From positions 1 through 37,205 of the forward strand of contig CBFICL010000011.1 of the NCBI GenBank assembly GCA_965661165.1: a stretch of 37,205 nt of DNA. Reading direction: 5' to 3'. The notes under the pieces were generated by a model that had not been told where the DNA came from, ran no database searches, and saw only the letters and a list, made by a program, of their open reading frames with translations. Below, piece after piece: positions 25,951-34,156 of this stretch. Position 1 is the first letter of the stretch. The number at the start of each line of letters is the position of its first letter. The stretch comes from Hepatobacter sp965661165 (GTDB lineage Bacteria; Pseudomonadota; Alphaproteobacteria; Holosporales; Hepatobacteraceae). Position numbers and translations under genes: made by a program.

Positions 25951-27269
25951 AGCGCGTCAATTTCTTTCATGTGCTTTTTGAAAGACACGTACTCTCTGCC
26001 TGTTAATTTGATGTTGGGGAGCATGCGCACAGAACGGGGATTGATAGGCTTACCATTCTTAATGAGCTCAAAGTGTAAATGTGGCCCTGTTGTCCGACCC
26101 GTAGCGCCTACATAGCCAATAATTTGACCCTGCTTTACGCGTGTACCCGGACGCACCTTGGTTGCATAGCGGCTGAGGTGGGCATAAGCCGTGGCATAAG
26201 GCCCTGCATGACGAATCTTAACATACTTACCATACCCCCCATTATAACAAGCGCGCGACACCACCCCGTCACCGGCAGCCATAATGGGTGTGCCTTTCGG
26301 TGCGGCAAAATCAATACCCCGGTGAAGTTTTGTGTATCCCAAAATGGGGTGGGTGCGATAACCAAAGTGTGAGGTAAGACGGGCACCATCAAGCGGCGTG
26401 CGCAGAAAATGACTCCGCACCCCCATACCTTTTTCATCAAAAAAATCAACACTTGGGTGCTTGTGTCTTTTGTATGCATAAATACGTGAACACACACCGC
26501 GAATCGTTACTTCCACAAAAAGGCACACCCCCTCTCCTGAGGCTTTCTTGCCGGTAGCACGGTTCACCACGGTTTCAAAAAGAACACGAAACCGATCATT
26601 AGGGTGAAAATCTCGTTGTAAGTCAAATTTATACCCCAAAAGCTGAATCACTTGCTTGAGGATCGAAGGGGGTAACCCCAGCCTCAACGCATCGTCATAA
26701 AAACAGCTTTTGATCGACCCCGCCACCAGCACAGGAAAGCGGTCTGTGATGTGTTTCACAATCTCAGCGACAAAAAGGCCCCTGTCATTCCTTTTGATCA
26801 CCACATCTGATGAAAAAGATTTTTGAACCACCAACTTGCTCAGCACAACGTCACCAGAAGAAAGGCGGTCATAAAGCAAATGAAACACCTGCCCCACTTT
26901 CAAATCCCTTAAGGGTATGTGAGGCCTCAGCACATCAGCAATCTGATGACACTCTTGCCGAGGCACACCGTTTTCTTGCAACAAAGACGTCACGGTTCCC
27001 CCTGATTTGAGCTTGAGCATACGTGTTAAGGTTTGAGGCTCTGGTGGCAAGGGCGCTGGTTTTTTCTGAACCTCTTGGGCTATGTCCTCTTGTCTGACAG
27101 GTTCATCTGTGGTCTCTGTTTCATAATGTATCCACTGCATCCAAGACAAGCTGAACGCCAACACATAGGTAAGAGATATCAAAAGGCTGCCTGCAAGCAG
27201 CCGCTTTCTCAACAGCCCATCGCTAGAGAGAGAAAAAAGAATTTGTTTCAAGGGAGAATGCTTCGCCAT
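25926..27269 (-). CDS. M23 family peptidoglycan endopeptidase (MepM-like)
   Basis: Membrane-anchored LytM-type metallopeptidase expected to cut peptide cross-links in the cell wall. It has one N-terminal transmembrane helix (about 25-45), a proline-rich spacer, and an OapA/LysM-like middle (LKSGGTVTSLLQENGV, LKVGQVFHLLYD) as in MepM. The C-terminal catalytic domain has HFGYRTHPILGYTKLHRGIDFAAP with the zinc ligands H316 and D320, and PHLHFEL with H397 and H399. All key residues are present. It follows the orphan MotA/TolQ-family gene by about 60 bases. Confidence 0.93.
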   Translation of the reverse strand: MAKHSPLKQILFSLSSDGLLRKRLLAGSLLISLTYVLAFSLSWMQWIHYETETTDEPVRQEDIAQEVQKKPAPLPPEPQTLTRMLKLKSGGTVTSLLQENGVPRQECHQIADVLRPHIPLRDLKVGQVFHLLYDRLSSGDVVLSKLVVQKSFSSDVVIKRNDRGLFVAEIVKHITDRFPVLVAGSIKSCFYDDALRLGLPPSILKQVIQLLGYKFDLQRDFHPNDRFRVLFETVVNRATGKKASGEGVCLFVEVTIRGVCSRIYAYKRHKHPSVDFFDEKGMGVRSHFLRTPLDGARLTSHFGYRTHPILGYTKLHRGIDFAAPKGTPIMAAGDGVVSRACYNGGYGKYVKIRHAGPYATAYAHLSRYATKVRPGTRVKQGQIIGYVGATGRTTGPHLHFELIKNGKPINPRSVRMLPNIKLTGREYVSFKKHMKEIDALYARSVSS

Positions 27270-27330
27270 GGCAACATTAGATCAATAATTTCTAAAAGAT
27301 CAACTTACATTCGTCAATGGCTTGGCTTTC

Positions 27331-28353
27331 CTAACGTGTTTCTTGCAATGGCTCATGAGGCATTTTCATTACGCCTGTCAACACGCGGATTTCTTTCTGT
27401 GTTTGTGAAAACTGCGATTCCAGGGATGATACAAACGTTTCCAGAAACTGTGTGATGAATTTTTCAAAATGAATGCCTTGGCTCTGATAAAAGTCGGCTA
27501 ATTGACGTAGCGCCTTTTCAATATTGTCTACGTTTTGATAATAGGCTTTTTGGGCTTGACGGTCATCCTTCATCCCTTGCGTCAAATGACCTAAGGCCAC
27601 AGACAAATCATGCAAAACCTCACGCACACGTTTTTGTTCTTGAGCATTTTGTTTCATCTGGTGAGACACATTATCCATCGTGAGCGCAGCCTCTGCCCAA
27701 AACATATCGAGGGGAGAAGCATCCCCCTTTTCATCTTTCACAAGCGTTACATCCTGTGAATCTGTAAGCCAATGCTTACACAGCCTATGAGACCACTGCT
27801 CCCAGAAGAGCCAAAAACTGTTTTGGTTTTTTTTGATTCTCATTTCTATCAAGCTGAGCATCAGCGCGCCAGCCATACCAAAAAGAGAAGTGCTAAACGC
27901 CGTTTGAATGCCAGTCAGCGGCGCTAAAAACTTATTTCTAAGGTCACCTAACGCAACGTCAACACCACCTGCAAAAGACACCTGAGACACAATATCCAAA
28001 AGACCACGCACCGTTAATGACAGCCCCCAAAAGGTGCCTAAAAGACCCAGAAATACCAGGCTGCGCGCTATGTAGGAAATAAGGGTATTCCCATTTTCAA
28101 AACGTGCCGCCAGTTTATTTTCATAGTGCGTGAAGGACAGTTTTCCCATATCACCGTCCATGATTTTGAGCACCCATGAAGGTAGGTTCTGAAAATCGTC
28201 TTCTGCAAAACAGGGCGCCCACTGACCGAAAAAACTGACACACCTTTTGAGCTGGACAAGCTGATAGAAAGCAGATAAAAGACCTATCAAGAAACACACA
28301 CCAATAACGAAATTGAAGACGGGGCTACTCAAAAAAAGATGTATGATATGCAT
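27331..28353 (-). CDS. Orphan MotA/TolQ/ExbB-family proton-channel protein with C-terminal coiled coil
   Basis: A 340-residue protein with an N-terminal membrane segment (FNFVIGVCFLIGLLSAFY), a cytoplasmic loop, and the MotA/TolQ-type pair of helices around SLVFLGLLGTFWGLSLTVRGLL and FLAPLTGIQTAFSTSLFGMAGALMLSLIEM. About 150 C-terminal residues are helical and charged (MKQNAQEQKRVREVLHDLSVALGHL and onward). It is distinct from the TolQ encoded 250 bases away on the other strand. No ExbD, MotB or OmpA-type partner adjoins it. It could share transcription with the M23 peptidase. Its task is not known. Confidence 0.75.
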   Translation of the reverse strand: MHIIHLFLSSPVFNFVIGVCFLIGLLSAFYQLVQLKRCVSFFGQWAPCFAEDDFQNLPSWVLKIMDGDMGKLSFTHYENKLAARFENGNTLISYIARSLVFLGLLGTFWGLSLTVRGLLDIVSQVSFAGGVDVALGDLRNKFLAPLTGIQTAFSTSLFGMAGALMLSLIEMRIKKNQNSFWLFWEQWSHRLCKHWLTDSQDVTLVKDEKGDASPLDMFWAEAALTMDNVSHQMKQNAQEQKRVREVLHDLSVALGHLTQGMKDDRQAQKAYYQNVDNIEKALRQLADFYQSQGIHFEKFITQFLETFVSSLESQFSQTQKEIRVLTGVMKMPHEPLQETR

Positions 28354-28500
28354 TAAAAAACTTACTCAGATGAAAAATTTTAATCAAATAAGACTTTATT
28401 GACTTAACACACGTAACATCTAATAAATTGTATGAGAAGTCAATGACACAGAGAGCGTACCTGGGTTGCATATTGTATTCAAAACGGTATTTATTTTTTG

Positions 28501-28522
28501 CCTTAAAAAAGCATTTTTAAGG
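28501..28522. promoter_or_regulatory. Perfect 9-bp hairpin in the tolQ upstream region
   Basis: CCTTAAAAA and TTTTTAAGG flank a 4-base loop. It is AT-rich without a clean T tract after it. It may be an operator or a leader hairpin; nothing else is evident in this divergent spacer of about 250 bases. Confidence 0.3.
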
Positions 28523-28607
28523 AGAAAGCAACAGATTCTTGACCTTTATCCGTGAATATTGAGACACTGTTGTCAATCATCACCCCCTAGGAAAAAAGAG
28601 AGGGCCT

Positions 28608-29294
28608 GTGACGTTTTCCATCGGTGCACTTTTTGCAAACGCAGACATTGTGATTAAGGCTGTGATGACCTTTCTCTTTTTTGCGTCTGTGTGGTCTTGG
28701 TATATTTTCTTTAAAAAATTTTTTCAGATCCAACGCATCAGAAGGCTTTCCAAAACCTTTGCTCAGCGATTTGCGCAAGAACAAAATTCCTTTGAGCAGC
28801 TGTATAATAAGTTTGCACAATACCCCCGCGATCCTTTTGCGTTGGCCTTTCGCGCTGCTGTCAAAGAAATGCCGGCCACGCTTTCAGGAAGTGGATGGTC
28901 TGAATCCATGATCAACAGTGTGAAAAGTCATCTTGAAGAAGCCACCGCAAGCATCGAAGTCAAAGAAATAGCCTCTCTTGAACAAGGGGTGGGGTTCCTA
29001 GCATCGATGGCTTCAACGGCTCCTTTTGTCGGTCTTTTTGGCACCGTGTGGGGCATTATGATGAGCTTTTCTGCCATTGCGGAAAGTGGTGACACCAACC
29101 TTACCGTCGTGGCCCCCGCCATTTCTGAAGCCTTGTTTGCAACCGCGCTTGGCCTTTTTGTGGCCATCCCTGCCACCCTGGCTTACAACAAAATCACTAA
29201 CCTCTTAAGAGCCTATGAAACGGAGCTTGCTCTGTTTACAAAGGACATGCGTCTTGTCTTAATGAAACGGATCACCCGGGGACGGCGTCAGTAG
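28608..29294 (+). CDS. tolQ: TolQ, proton channel of the Tol system
   Basis: Inner-membrane channel component that energises TolA for outer-membrane constriction at division. The 228-residue protein has the three expected membrane helices: VIKAVMTFLFFASVWSWYIFF near the N-terminus, then GFLASMASTAPFVGLFGTVWGIM, and FATALGLFVAIPATLAYNKI. These are diagnostic TolQ sequences. The start is GTG at 28608 with GAGAGG nearby. It heads tolQ-tolR-tolA. Confidence 0.95.
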   Translation: MTFSIGALFANADIVIKAVMTFLFFASVWSWYIFFKKFFQIQRIRRLSKTFAQRFAQEQNSFEQLYNKFAQYPRDPFALAFRAAVKEMPATLSGSGWSESMINSVKSHLEEATASIEVKEIASLEQGVGFLASMASTAPFVGLFGTVWGIMMSFSAIAESGDTNLTVVAPAISEALFATALGLFVAIPATLAYNKITNLLRAYETELALFTKDMRLVLMKRITRGRRQ

Positions 29295-29299
29295 CCATC

Positions 29300-29725
29300 A
29301 TGAAACCACAAAACGCCACACAAAAAAGACGCCCGCTTTGCGACATCAATGTCACGCCTATGGTGGATGTGATGCTTGTATTGCTGATCATTTTTATGGT
29401 GTCAGCGCCGCTCATGAAGGCCAACATCAAAGTTGATTTGCCCAAAGGCGGAAAAGCCGACGCCACCATGAAACGCACCTGTGTGATTCTCACCATGAAC
29501 GCCCGGCGGCAACTTTTTCTTAATGAGCAACGACTCACGCCGCAACAGCTTGAAACCAACCTCGCGCAGGCTTTTAAAAATCAGGCCGAGAAACGTCTTT
29601 ATATCAGTGCAGACAAAAATCTTCCCTATGGCGACATCATCTCTTTGATCGACCAGGTTCACGGGTTGGGGTATCATCTCTCCCTGGTCAGTGACCCCAC
29701 AAAAAAACCTCGCAAGAAAGCGTAA
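29300..29725 (+). CDS. tolR: TolR (ExbD family)
   Basis: Proton-channel partner of TolQ. The 141-residue protein has the single transmembrane helix with the proton-carrying aspartate Asp23 (INVTPMVDVMLVLLIIFMV). The periplasmic domain contains VDLPKGGKA and RLYISADKNLPYGDIISLIDQVHGLGY, matching TolR. It is 5 bases after tolQ and 6 bases before tolA. Confidence 0.95.
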   Translation: MKPQNATQKRRPLCDINVTPMVDVMLVLLIIFMVSAPLMKANIKVDLPKGGKADATMKRTCVILTMNARRQLFLNEQRLTPQQLETNLAQAFKNQAEKRLYISADKNLPYGDIISLIDQVHGLGYHLSLVSDPTKKPRKKA

Positions 29726-29731
29726 ACACTC

Positions 29732-30493
29732 GTGCTCAACGAAAAAAAGATATCGGCCTTTCTGACCATAGGCCTCCATCTTGTCCTTGTTTTCTTTTTG
29801 TTTGTGCTGCCTTATGTCGCCAGAAGAAGCGCTCCCACCCCCATGCATGCTGTGGACATTGCTGTGGCCCCTTTGCCAGCGCCACGCCCGTCAAAGACAC
29901 AAAAACCTCAACCACCAAAACCCCCCACGCCCGAACCTGAAGTGGAAACCCCCGTTAAAGAAAAGCCAGAGACGCCCAAGGCGCAACCATCGGGACCCGT
30001 ACCCAAAATGAAGAGGGATCAAAAAGAAAAACCCTCGCCTCTGGCCAAGAAAAAAAAGCTATCCAAGAAAACAACATCAAAAAAATCATCCAAAAAAAAG
30101 GCGAAGACCTCTCAAAAAACACTAGATGATGTGATTAAGGCTTCAAAATCCTCAAAGGCTCGCAAAAAACCGGGCATGACCGCAGATCAGAGGCATTATC
30201 TTGTGGAAAGCATTAAGCAACAATTCTCAGAATGTTGGAGCACGCCGCAACGTGTACGCGATGCCAAGGGTCTTGTGGTGGCGATTTTGCTGAGATTTGA
30301 TTCCACAGGCCGCGTGATATCTGCCAAACTGTTGCCCCGCAAAAGCACAGCCAAGCACCCTGACTTTGCTATCGCCTCGGCCAGTGCCATGCGTGCTGTG
30401 CACCATCCATCATGCAATCCCTTGACCTTGCCGCCAGAATATTATCAAGACTGGAAAGAAATTGTGATGACTTTTTCCACTGATGACTTGTGA
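29732..30493 (+). CDS. tolA: TolA/TonB-like protein
   Basis: Protein linking inner to outer membrane, driven by TolQR. It has an N-terminal transmembrane helix (LTIGLHLVLVFFLFVLPYV) and then a long Pro/Lys-rich linker. The linker runs PKTP-type sequence first, then a lysine-rich stretch at about 105-145 (KKKKLSKK, SKKSSKKKAK). A C-terminal TonB/TolA-type domain holds IKQQFSECWSTP and VAILLRFDSTGRVISAKLLP. The linker is shorter and more basic than in enterobacterial TolA. The start is GTG. Its stop overlaps the mutY ATG by one base (TGATG). tolB and pal do not follow. Confidence 0.88.
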   Translation: MLNEKKISAFLTIGLHLVLVFFLFVLPYVARRSAPTPMHAVDIAVAPLPAPRPSKTQKPQPPKPPTPEPEVETPVKEKPETPKAQPSGPVPKMKRDQKEKPSPLAKKKKLSKKTTSKKSSKKKAKTSQKTLDDVIKASKSSKARKKPGMTADQRHYLVESIKQQFSECWSTPQRVRDAKGLVVAILLRFDSTGRVISAKLLPRKSTAKHPDFAIASASAMRAVHHPSCNPLTLPPEYYQDWKEIVMTFSTDDL

Positions 30494-31581
30494 TGTCACC
30501 CACGCTCTTTGCTGCACACACCCTGGCCCCTAAGCTTTTGGCCTGGTATGACCGCCATGGCCGTGATCTTCCCTGGCGCACCCCAAAACCTGATCCTTAT
30601 TGTGTGTTGGTCAGTGAGATCATGCTACAACAAACCACCGTGGCCACGGTGATACCCTATTTTTTGCGATGGATGCATACCTGGCCCACCCTCGAAGAGC
30701 TGGCCAATGCCAACATAGAGGATGTCCTGCACGCTTGGCAGGGGTTAGGATATTATCGAAGAGCGCGCAATCTTCACCTGGCGGCTCACCACATTGTTCA
30801 CAACCACCAGGGCATCTTTCCCCACAAAGAAAAAGACCTTTTGTCTCTCCCGGGTGTGGGCCCTTATACAGCACGGGCCATCATGACGATTGCGTTTGAC
30901 CAACGCGCTGTCACCATTGATGGCAACATTGCACGGGTGTTTGCCCGCATCCTTGAAAAACCTGGCGCCAAAGAAACCCTGATGCGCACCCTGCACACAG
31001 ACATTACATGTTTTTTGCCCAGCTCCAGAGTAGGTGACTATACACAAGCACTCATGGATCTTGGAGCCCTTATATGCCGGCCGCAAACCCCACGTTGCGA
31101 GGTGTGTCCCCTTCACAGTATTTGCCAAAGCGCGCAACACGCAACCACGCACCTTTTTCCCGAAAAAAAAGAAAAGCGCATGAAGCCTCCGCGCTTTGGC
31201 CACTTTTTCTTTGTGCTCTCTGAAAAAGCGGGGGCAATGGGTGTGTTGCTGGAAAAAGAAGAGCGTTCTTTGCTGAAGGGCCTGTGGCGCCCCCTCACCT
31301 CTTCGTGGGTGGATGAAGGTCTTGATCCTGCCTTTCCCTATCCTGCCTCTTGGCAACCTGTGGGCGACATCAAACATGTGTTCACCCACTTTGATCTTTT
31401 TCTTAACCTGTGGTGTGGGGTGGTCACACGCCCCCCCGCCTCAACAGCTTCCTGGGTGCGTTTTGAAGATCTTGACCACTATCCCATGTCAGCTCTGGCC
31501 AAAAAATCTTTTCGCTTCCTTGAAAAACACCCTTCTGCCAGCCTTGTACAACGCCCCCGCAAAAAAGCCCACAGCGCTTAA
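30493..31581 (+). CDS. mutY: A/G-specific adenine glycosylase MutY
   Basis: Removes adenine mispaired with 8-oxoguanine. The catalytic glutamate is in SEIMLQQTTVATVIPYF. The helix-hairpin-helix and catalytic aspartate are in LPGVGPYTARAI and VTIDGNIARV. The iron-sulfur cluster cysteines follow the pattern C-x6-C-x2-C-x5-C (CRPQTPRCEVCPLHSIC). The C-terminal NUDIX-like domain that recognises 8-oxoG is present (KHVFTHFDLFLNLW). About 362 residues is normal. It is coupled to tolA. Confidence 0.97.
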   Translation: MSPTLFAAHTLAPKLLAWYDRHGRDLPWRTPKPDPYCVLVSEIMLQQTTVATVIPYFLRWMHTWPTLEELANANIEDVLHAWQGLGYYRRARNLHLAAHHIVHNHQGIFPHKEKDLLSLPGVGPYTARAIMTIAFDQRAVTIDGNIARVFARILEKPGAKETLMRTLHTDITCFLPSSRVGDYTQALMDLGALICRPQTPRCEVCPLHSICQSAQHATTHLFPEKKEKRMKPPRFGHFFFVLSEKAGAMGVLLEKEERSLLKGLWRPLTSSWVDEGLDPAFPYPASWQPVGDIKHVFTHFDLFLNLWCGVVTRPPASTASWVRFEDLDHYPMSALAKKSFRFLEKHPSASLVQRPRKKAHSA

Positions 31582-31644
31582 GAGATGTTGTTTTTTAGCA
31601 CAAAAACGAACACACTCACCCCAAAGTGCAACGCAAGGGGCGGC

Positions 31645-32721
31645 ATGTGTATCTTGGGCATTGAAACCAGCTGTGATGAAACAGCCGCCGCCATCATAGA
31701 TCAAGAAGGCCGCGTGCTGGGACACACCGTGGCCTCACAAACACAAACCCATCAAAAGTGGGGAGGTGTGGTGCCAAACTTGGCGGCAAGAGAACATCTT
31801 CATACGCTTGAGCCCATTGTGAATGCCACCTTGAAGGAGGCGCAAAAGAAGCCAGACGATCTTAAGGCCATCGCCGCCACGTGTGGACCTGGGCTTATTG
31901 GCAGCTTGCTGATTGGCGCTACGTTTGCCAAAGCGATGGCGTTGGGCCTCAATAAACCATTTATCGCTATCAACCACCTGGAAGGCCACGCCCTTTTACC
32001 CTGTTTAACCCACCACGTCACGTTTCCTTACCTTTTATTGCTCATATCAGGCGGGCATACACAGTTTACGTTGATGCATCGCTTGGGACGCTATGAAACC
32101 TTGGGACAAAGCCTAGATGATGCTTTGGGCGAAGCGTTTGATAAGACAGCGCGCCTTTTGGGCCTTAGCTATCCTGGCGGGCCGGCCCTTGAAGCTTTGG
32201 CCAAAGAAGGCAATCCCACGCGTTTTTCCTTCACGCCGCCTCTTAAAGGGCGACCTGGATGTGATTTTTCCTTTTCAGGACTGAAAACAGCGGTGGCAGA
32301 CCTTGTGAAACAGCGGGGCCCTGATCTCACAAAGTCCACACGGGCAGATATCGCCGCCGCCTTTCAAAAAACGGTGAGCCTCTCATTGGTGGATCGTCTT
32401 AGCCACGCCATTCAGTGCGCCCGCCTTTCAGAACCTGGCCTTAAAACTCTTGTGATTTCCGGCGGGGTGGCCGCCAATCGCTTCCTTTTTACAGAACTCC
32501 AAAATGCCGCCACAAAGCATGATCTTTCTGTGGTCACGCCACCACCTGCCTTGTGCACAGACAACGGTATCATGATCGCATTTGCTGGGCTTAAGCGCTA
32601 TGAACAAGGATTCTTCTCCCCCCTTGATGTTGAACCTCGGGCACGATGGCCCTTATGTGATGTGACCACAGACCTTGATCAACCATCACCCTCCTTCACA
32701 CACACATGGGATGAATCATGA
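31645..32721 (+). CDS. tsaD: tRNA N6-adenosine threonylcarbamoyltransferase TsaD
   Basis: Transfers the threonylcarbamoyl group to A37 of tRNAs that read ANN codons. ASKHA-fold motifs are MCILGIETSCDETAAAI, KWGGVVPNLAAREH, the metal-binding INHLEGHALLP, LLISGGHTQF, DDALGEAFDKTARLLGLSYPGGP and VISGGVAANRFL. The start at 31645 has AAGGGG 5 bases upstream; a frame opening at 31585 would add 20 residues that do not fit the family. Its stop overlaps the gpsA start (ATGA). Confidence 0.97.
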   Translation: MCILGIETSCDETAAAIIDQEGRVLGHTVASQTQTHQKWGGVVPNLAAREHLHTLEPIVNATLKEAQKKPDDLKAIAATCGPGLIGSLLIGATFAKAMALGLNKPFIAINHLEGHALLPCLTHHVTFPYLLLLISGGHTQFTLMHRLGRYETLGQSLDDALGEAFDKTARLLGLSYPGGPALEALAKEGNPTRFSFTPPLKGRPGCDFSFSGLKTAVADLVKQRGPDLTKSTRADIAAAFQKTVSLSLVDRLSHAIQCARLSEPGLKTLVISGGVAANRFLFTELQNAATKHDLSVVTPPPALCTDNGIMIAFAGLKRYEQGFFSPLDVEPRARWPLCDVTTDLDQPSPSFTHTWDES

Positions 32722-33701
32722 CGCATAAACGCACCACCGTGATTTTAGGGGCCGGCGCTTTTGGGCGTGCACTATACACCAAGATCTGTCAAGCTTCACC
32801 CAGCCCACCACACCTATGGCGGCGCCCCCGTGCCCATGGTGACCCCGATCCTGATGATATACCTTATTGTTATGACCTTCATGAAGCGCTTCACAAAGCC
32901 GATGCACTCATTTATGCATTGCCGGCACAGGTCTTTCGCTCTTTCTGGGCACCCCTGAAGCCCCACCTTCGACCAGACATCCCGATTCTCATCACCGCCA
33001 AAGGGCTTGAGCAAGACACCGGTTTTTTCTTTGACGACATCATGGATGATCTTTCTCTGCCTCATCCTCTGGCCATCTTATCGGGCCCCCATTTAGCCAA
33101 AGAACTAAATAACAACAGCCCCACCTTGGGTGTGATTTCAGGTTCACCAGAGGCAACGACTCTTTTTCAACAAAGATTGGCCAGTCCCACTTTTCTTCTC
33201 TCAACGCACCCCAACATGCGCGCAGCGATGATCGCCAATGCCTTTAAAAATGTCCTCGCCCTTTTAGGTGGGGTCATACGCGGCGAAGGGGGCTGCCAAA
33301 ACACCCTCAACAGTTTTTTGGCGTTAGGGTTTCAAGAAATGCGTCTTTTTGCACATCATGAACGCGTGCCCGATCAAAACTTACTCCACCCCGCGCTTTT
33401 GGGTGACTTTATGCTGACAACGCAATCCCTTGATTCGCGCAACACAAAAATGGGCATGGCCATCGGCCGCGGTGATGCGCACGACACACCTCTTTTATCG
33501 GAAGGCATGACTACCTTAAAAGGACTTCTTGCCCGCGCCCCAAAAACGTCGGTGCGCTTGCCTGTGTGCCAAGCCCTGCATACACGCATTTATGTCGCCT
33601 CTCAGAGCGCTGAAAGAACACGCCCCCTTTGCAGCCAGCTGAGCGCACTCGCAAAAAACCTAGACGAGACAGTCTGCAACGCCCAGACACAACATCTATG
33701 A
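32718..33701 (+). CDS. gpsA: Glycerol-3-phosphate dehydrogenase [NAD(P)+]
   Basis: Reduces dihydroxyacetone phosphate to sn-glycerol 3-phosphate for phospholipid synthesis. The N-terminal dinucleotide-binding motif is ILGAGAFGRAL. It is followed by ADALIYALPAQVFRS, ITAKGLEQDTG, LSGPHLAKELNNNSPT, the catalytic lysine region IANAFKNVLALLGGVIRGEG, and GDFMLTTQSLDSRN...MGMAIGRGD, all typical. At 327 residues the length is normal. It is the last gene of tolQ-tolR-tolA-mutY-tsaD-gpsA. Confidence 0.97.
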   Translation: MTHKRTTVILGAGAFGRALYTKICQASPSPPHLWRRPRAHGDPDPDDIPYCYDLHEALHKADALIYALPAQVFRSFWAPLKPHLRPDIPILITAKGLEQDTGFFFDDIMDDLSLPHPLAILSGPHLAKELNNNSPTLGVISGSPEATTLFQQRLASPTFLLSTHPNMRAAMIANAFKNVLALLGGVIRGEGGCQNTLNSFLALGFQEMRLFAHHERVPDQNLLHPALLGDFMLTTQSLDSRNTKMGMAIGRGDAHDTPLLSEGMTTLKGLLARAPKTSVRLPVCQALHTRIYVASQSAERTRPLCSQLSALAKNLDETVCNAQTQHL

Positions 33702-33771
33702 TCCAAAACCGTCATAAAGCATTGCGGTGATCACAAAAATGTCTAGACCAACGATCTGTGCCAAGGTGTTA

Positions 33772-33800
33772 TTGGCATGAATCTATTTATGCTTTAAGAT
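33772..33800 (+). promoter_or_regulatory. Predicted promoter of tRNA-Thr
   Basis: TTGGCA and TAAGAT with a 17-base spacer end 10 bases before the mature tRNA, a normal distance for a tRNA promoter. Confidence 0.6.
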
Positions 33801-33810
33801 GACACGGTGT

Positions 33811-33886
33811 GCCGGATTAGCTCAGCTGGTAGAGCGGCTGATTTGTAATCAGTAGGTCGGGGGTTCAAATCCCTCATCCGGCACCA
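33811..33886 (+). tRNA. tRNA-Thr (UGU), CCA encoded
   Basis: The 76-base cloverleaf has acceptor stem GCCGGAT/ATCCGGC, D-arm with AGCTCAGCTGGTAGAGC, an anticodon loop TTTGTAA giving TGT for Thr ACA/ACN codons, and a T-arm with GGTTCAAATCCC. The encoded CCA completes the 3' end. The last 19 bases are repeated at 36162, which suggests that the tRNA served as an integration site. Confidence 0.97.
33868..33886. repeat. attL-like 19-bp repeat in the tRNA-Thr 3' end
   Basis: AATCCCTCATCCGGCACCA, from the T-arm to the CCA, also occurs at 36162-36180 in the same orientation. This is the pattern left by site-specific integration at a tRNA 3' end: the intact tRNA sits on one side and a copied tail on the other. 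Confidence 0.8.
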
Positions 33887-34090
33887 GATTTCCTCTTCCT
33901 CTTGCCCTTTATGTCTCCCTTTCTGTCTCAGCGTGTTTTTGATGACGCAAACGGTGAGATTCTTTTGACGACATGGACACAGTCGCAGTGTTTTTTTGGC
34001 ATGGGGTGAAGAAATTTAAGAAATAAGGGTTGTGGATGCTGGTTTTTGGGAGAGTTTTTTGACATTTTGATAAAAAATTAACGAAAGTTA

Positions 34091-34118
34091 TTGACTTATT
34101 GGATTATTTTTTTACACT
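34091..34118 (+). promoter_or_regulatory. Predicted promoter of the Rpn-like nuclease gene
   Basis: TTGACT and TACACT with a 16-base spacer stand about 39 bases before the GTG start. The surrounding leader (33887-34156, about 270 bases) is AT-rich and holds no gene. Confidence 0.4.
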
Positions 34119-34156
34119 GAAGGTTTTTTTCGGTTCGGCGCGACGGGGGGGCTGAG

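Noticed and set aside
27331..28353. ZorA of a Zorya anti-phage system
   Set aside because: It has a MotA-like core and a helical tail but is too short, and no ZorB (OmpA), ZorC, ZorD or ZorE gene adjoins it.
30745..31389. A 214-codon open frame on the minus strand
   Set aside because: Antisense to mutY, which shows all catalytic and iron-sulfur residues; no domain in the antisense frame.
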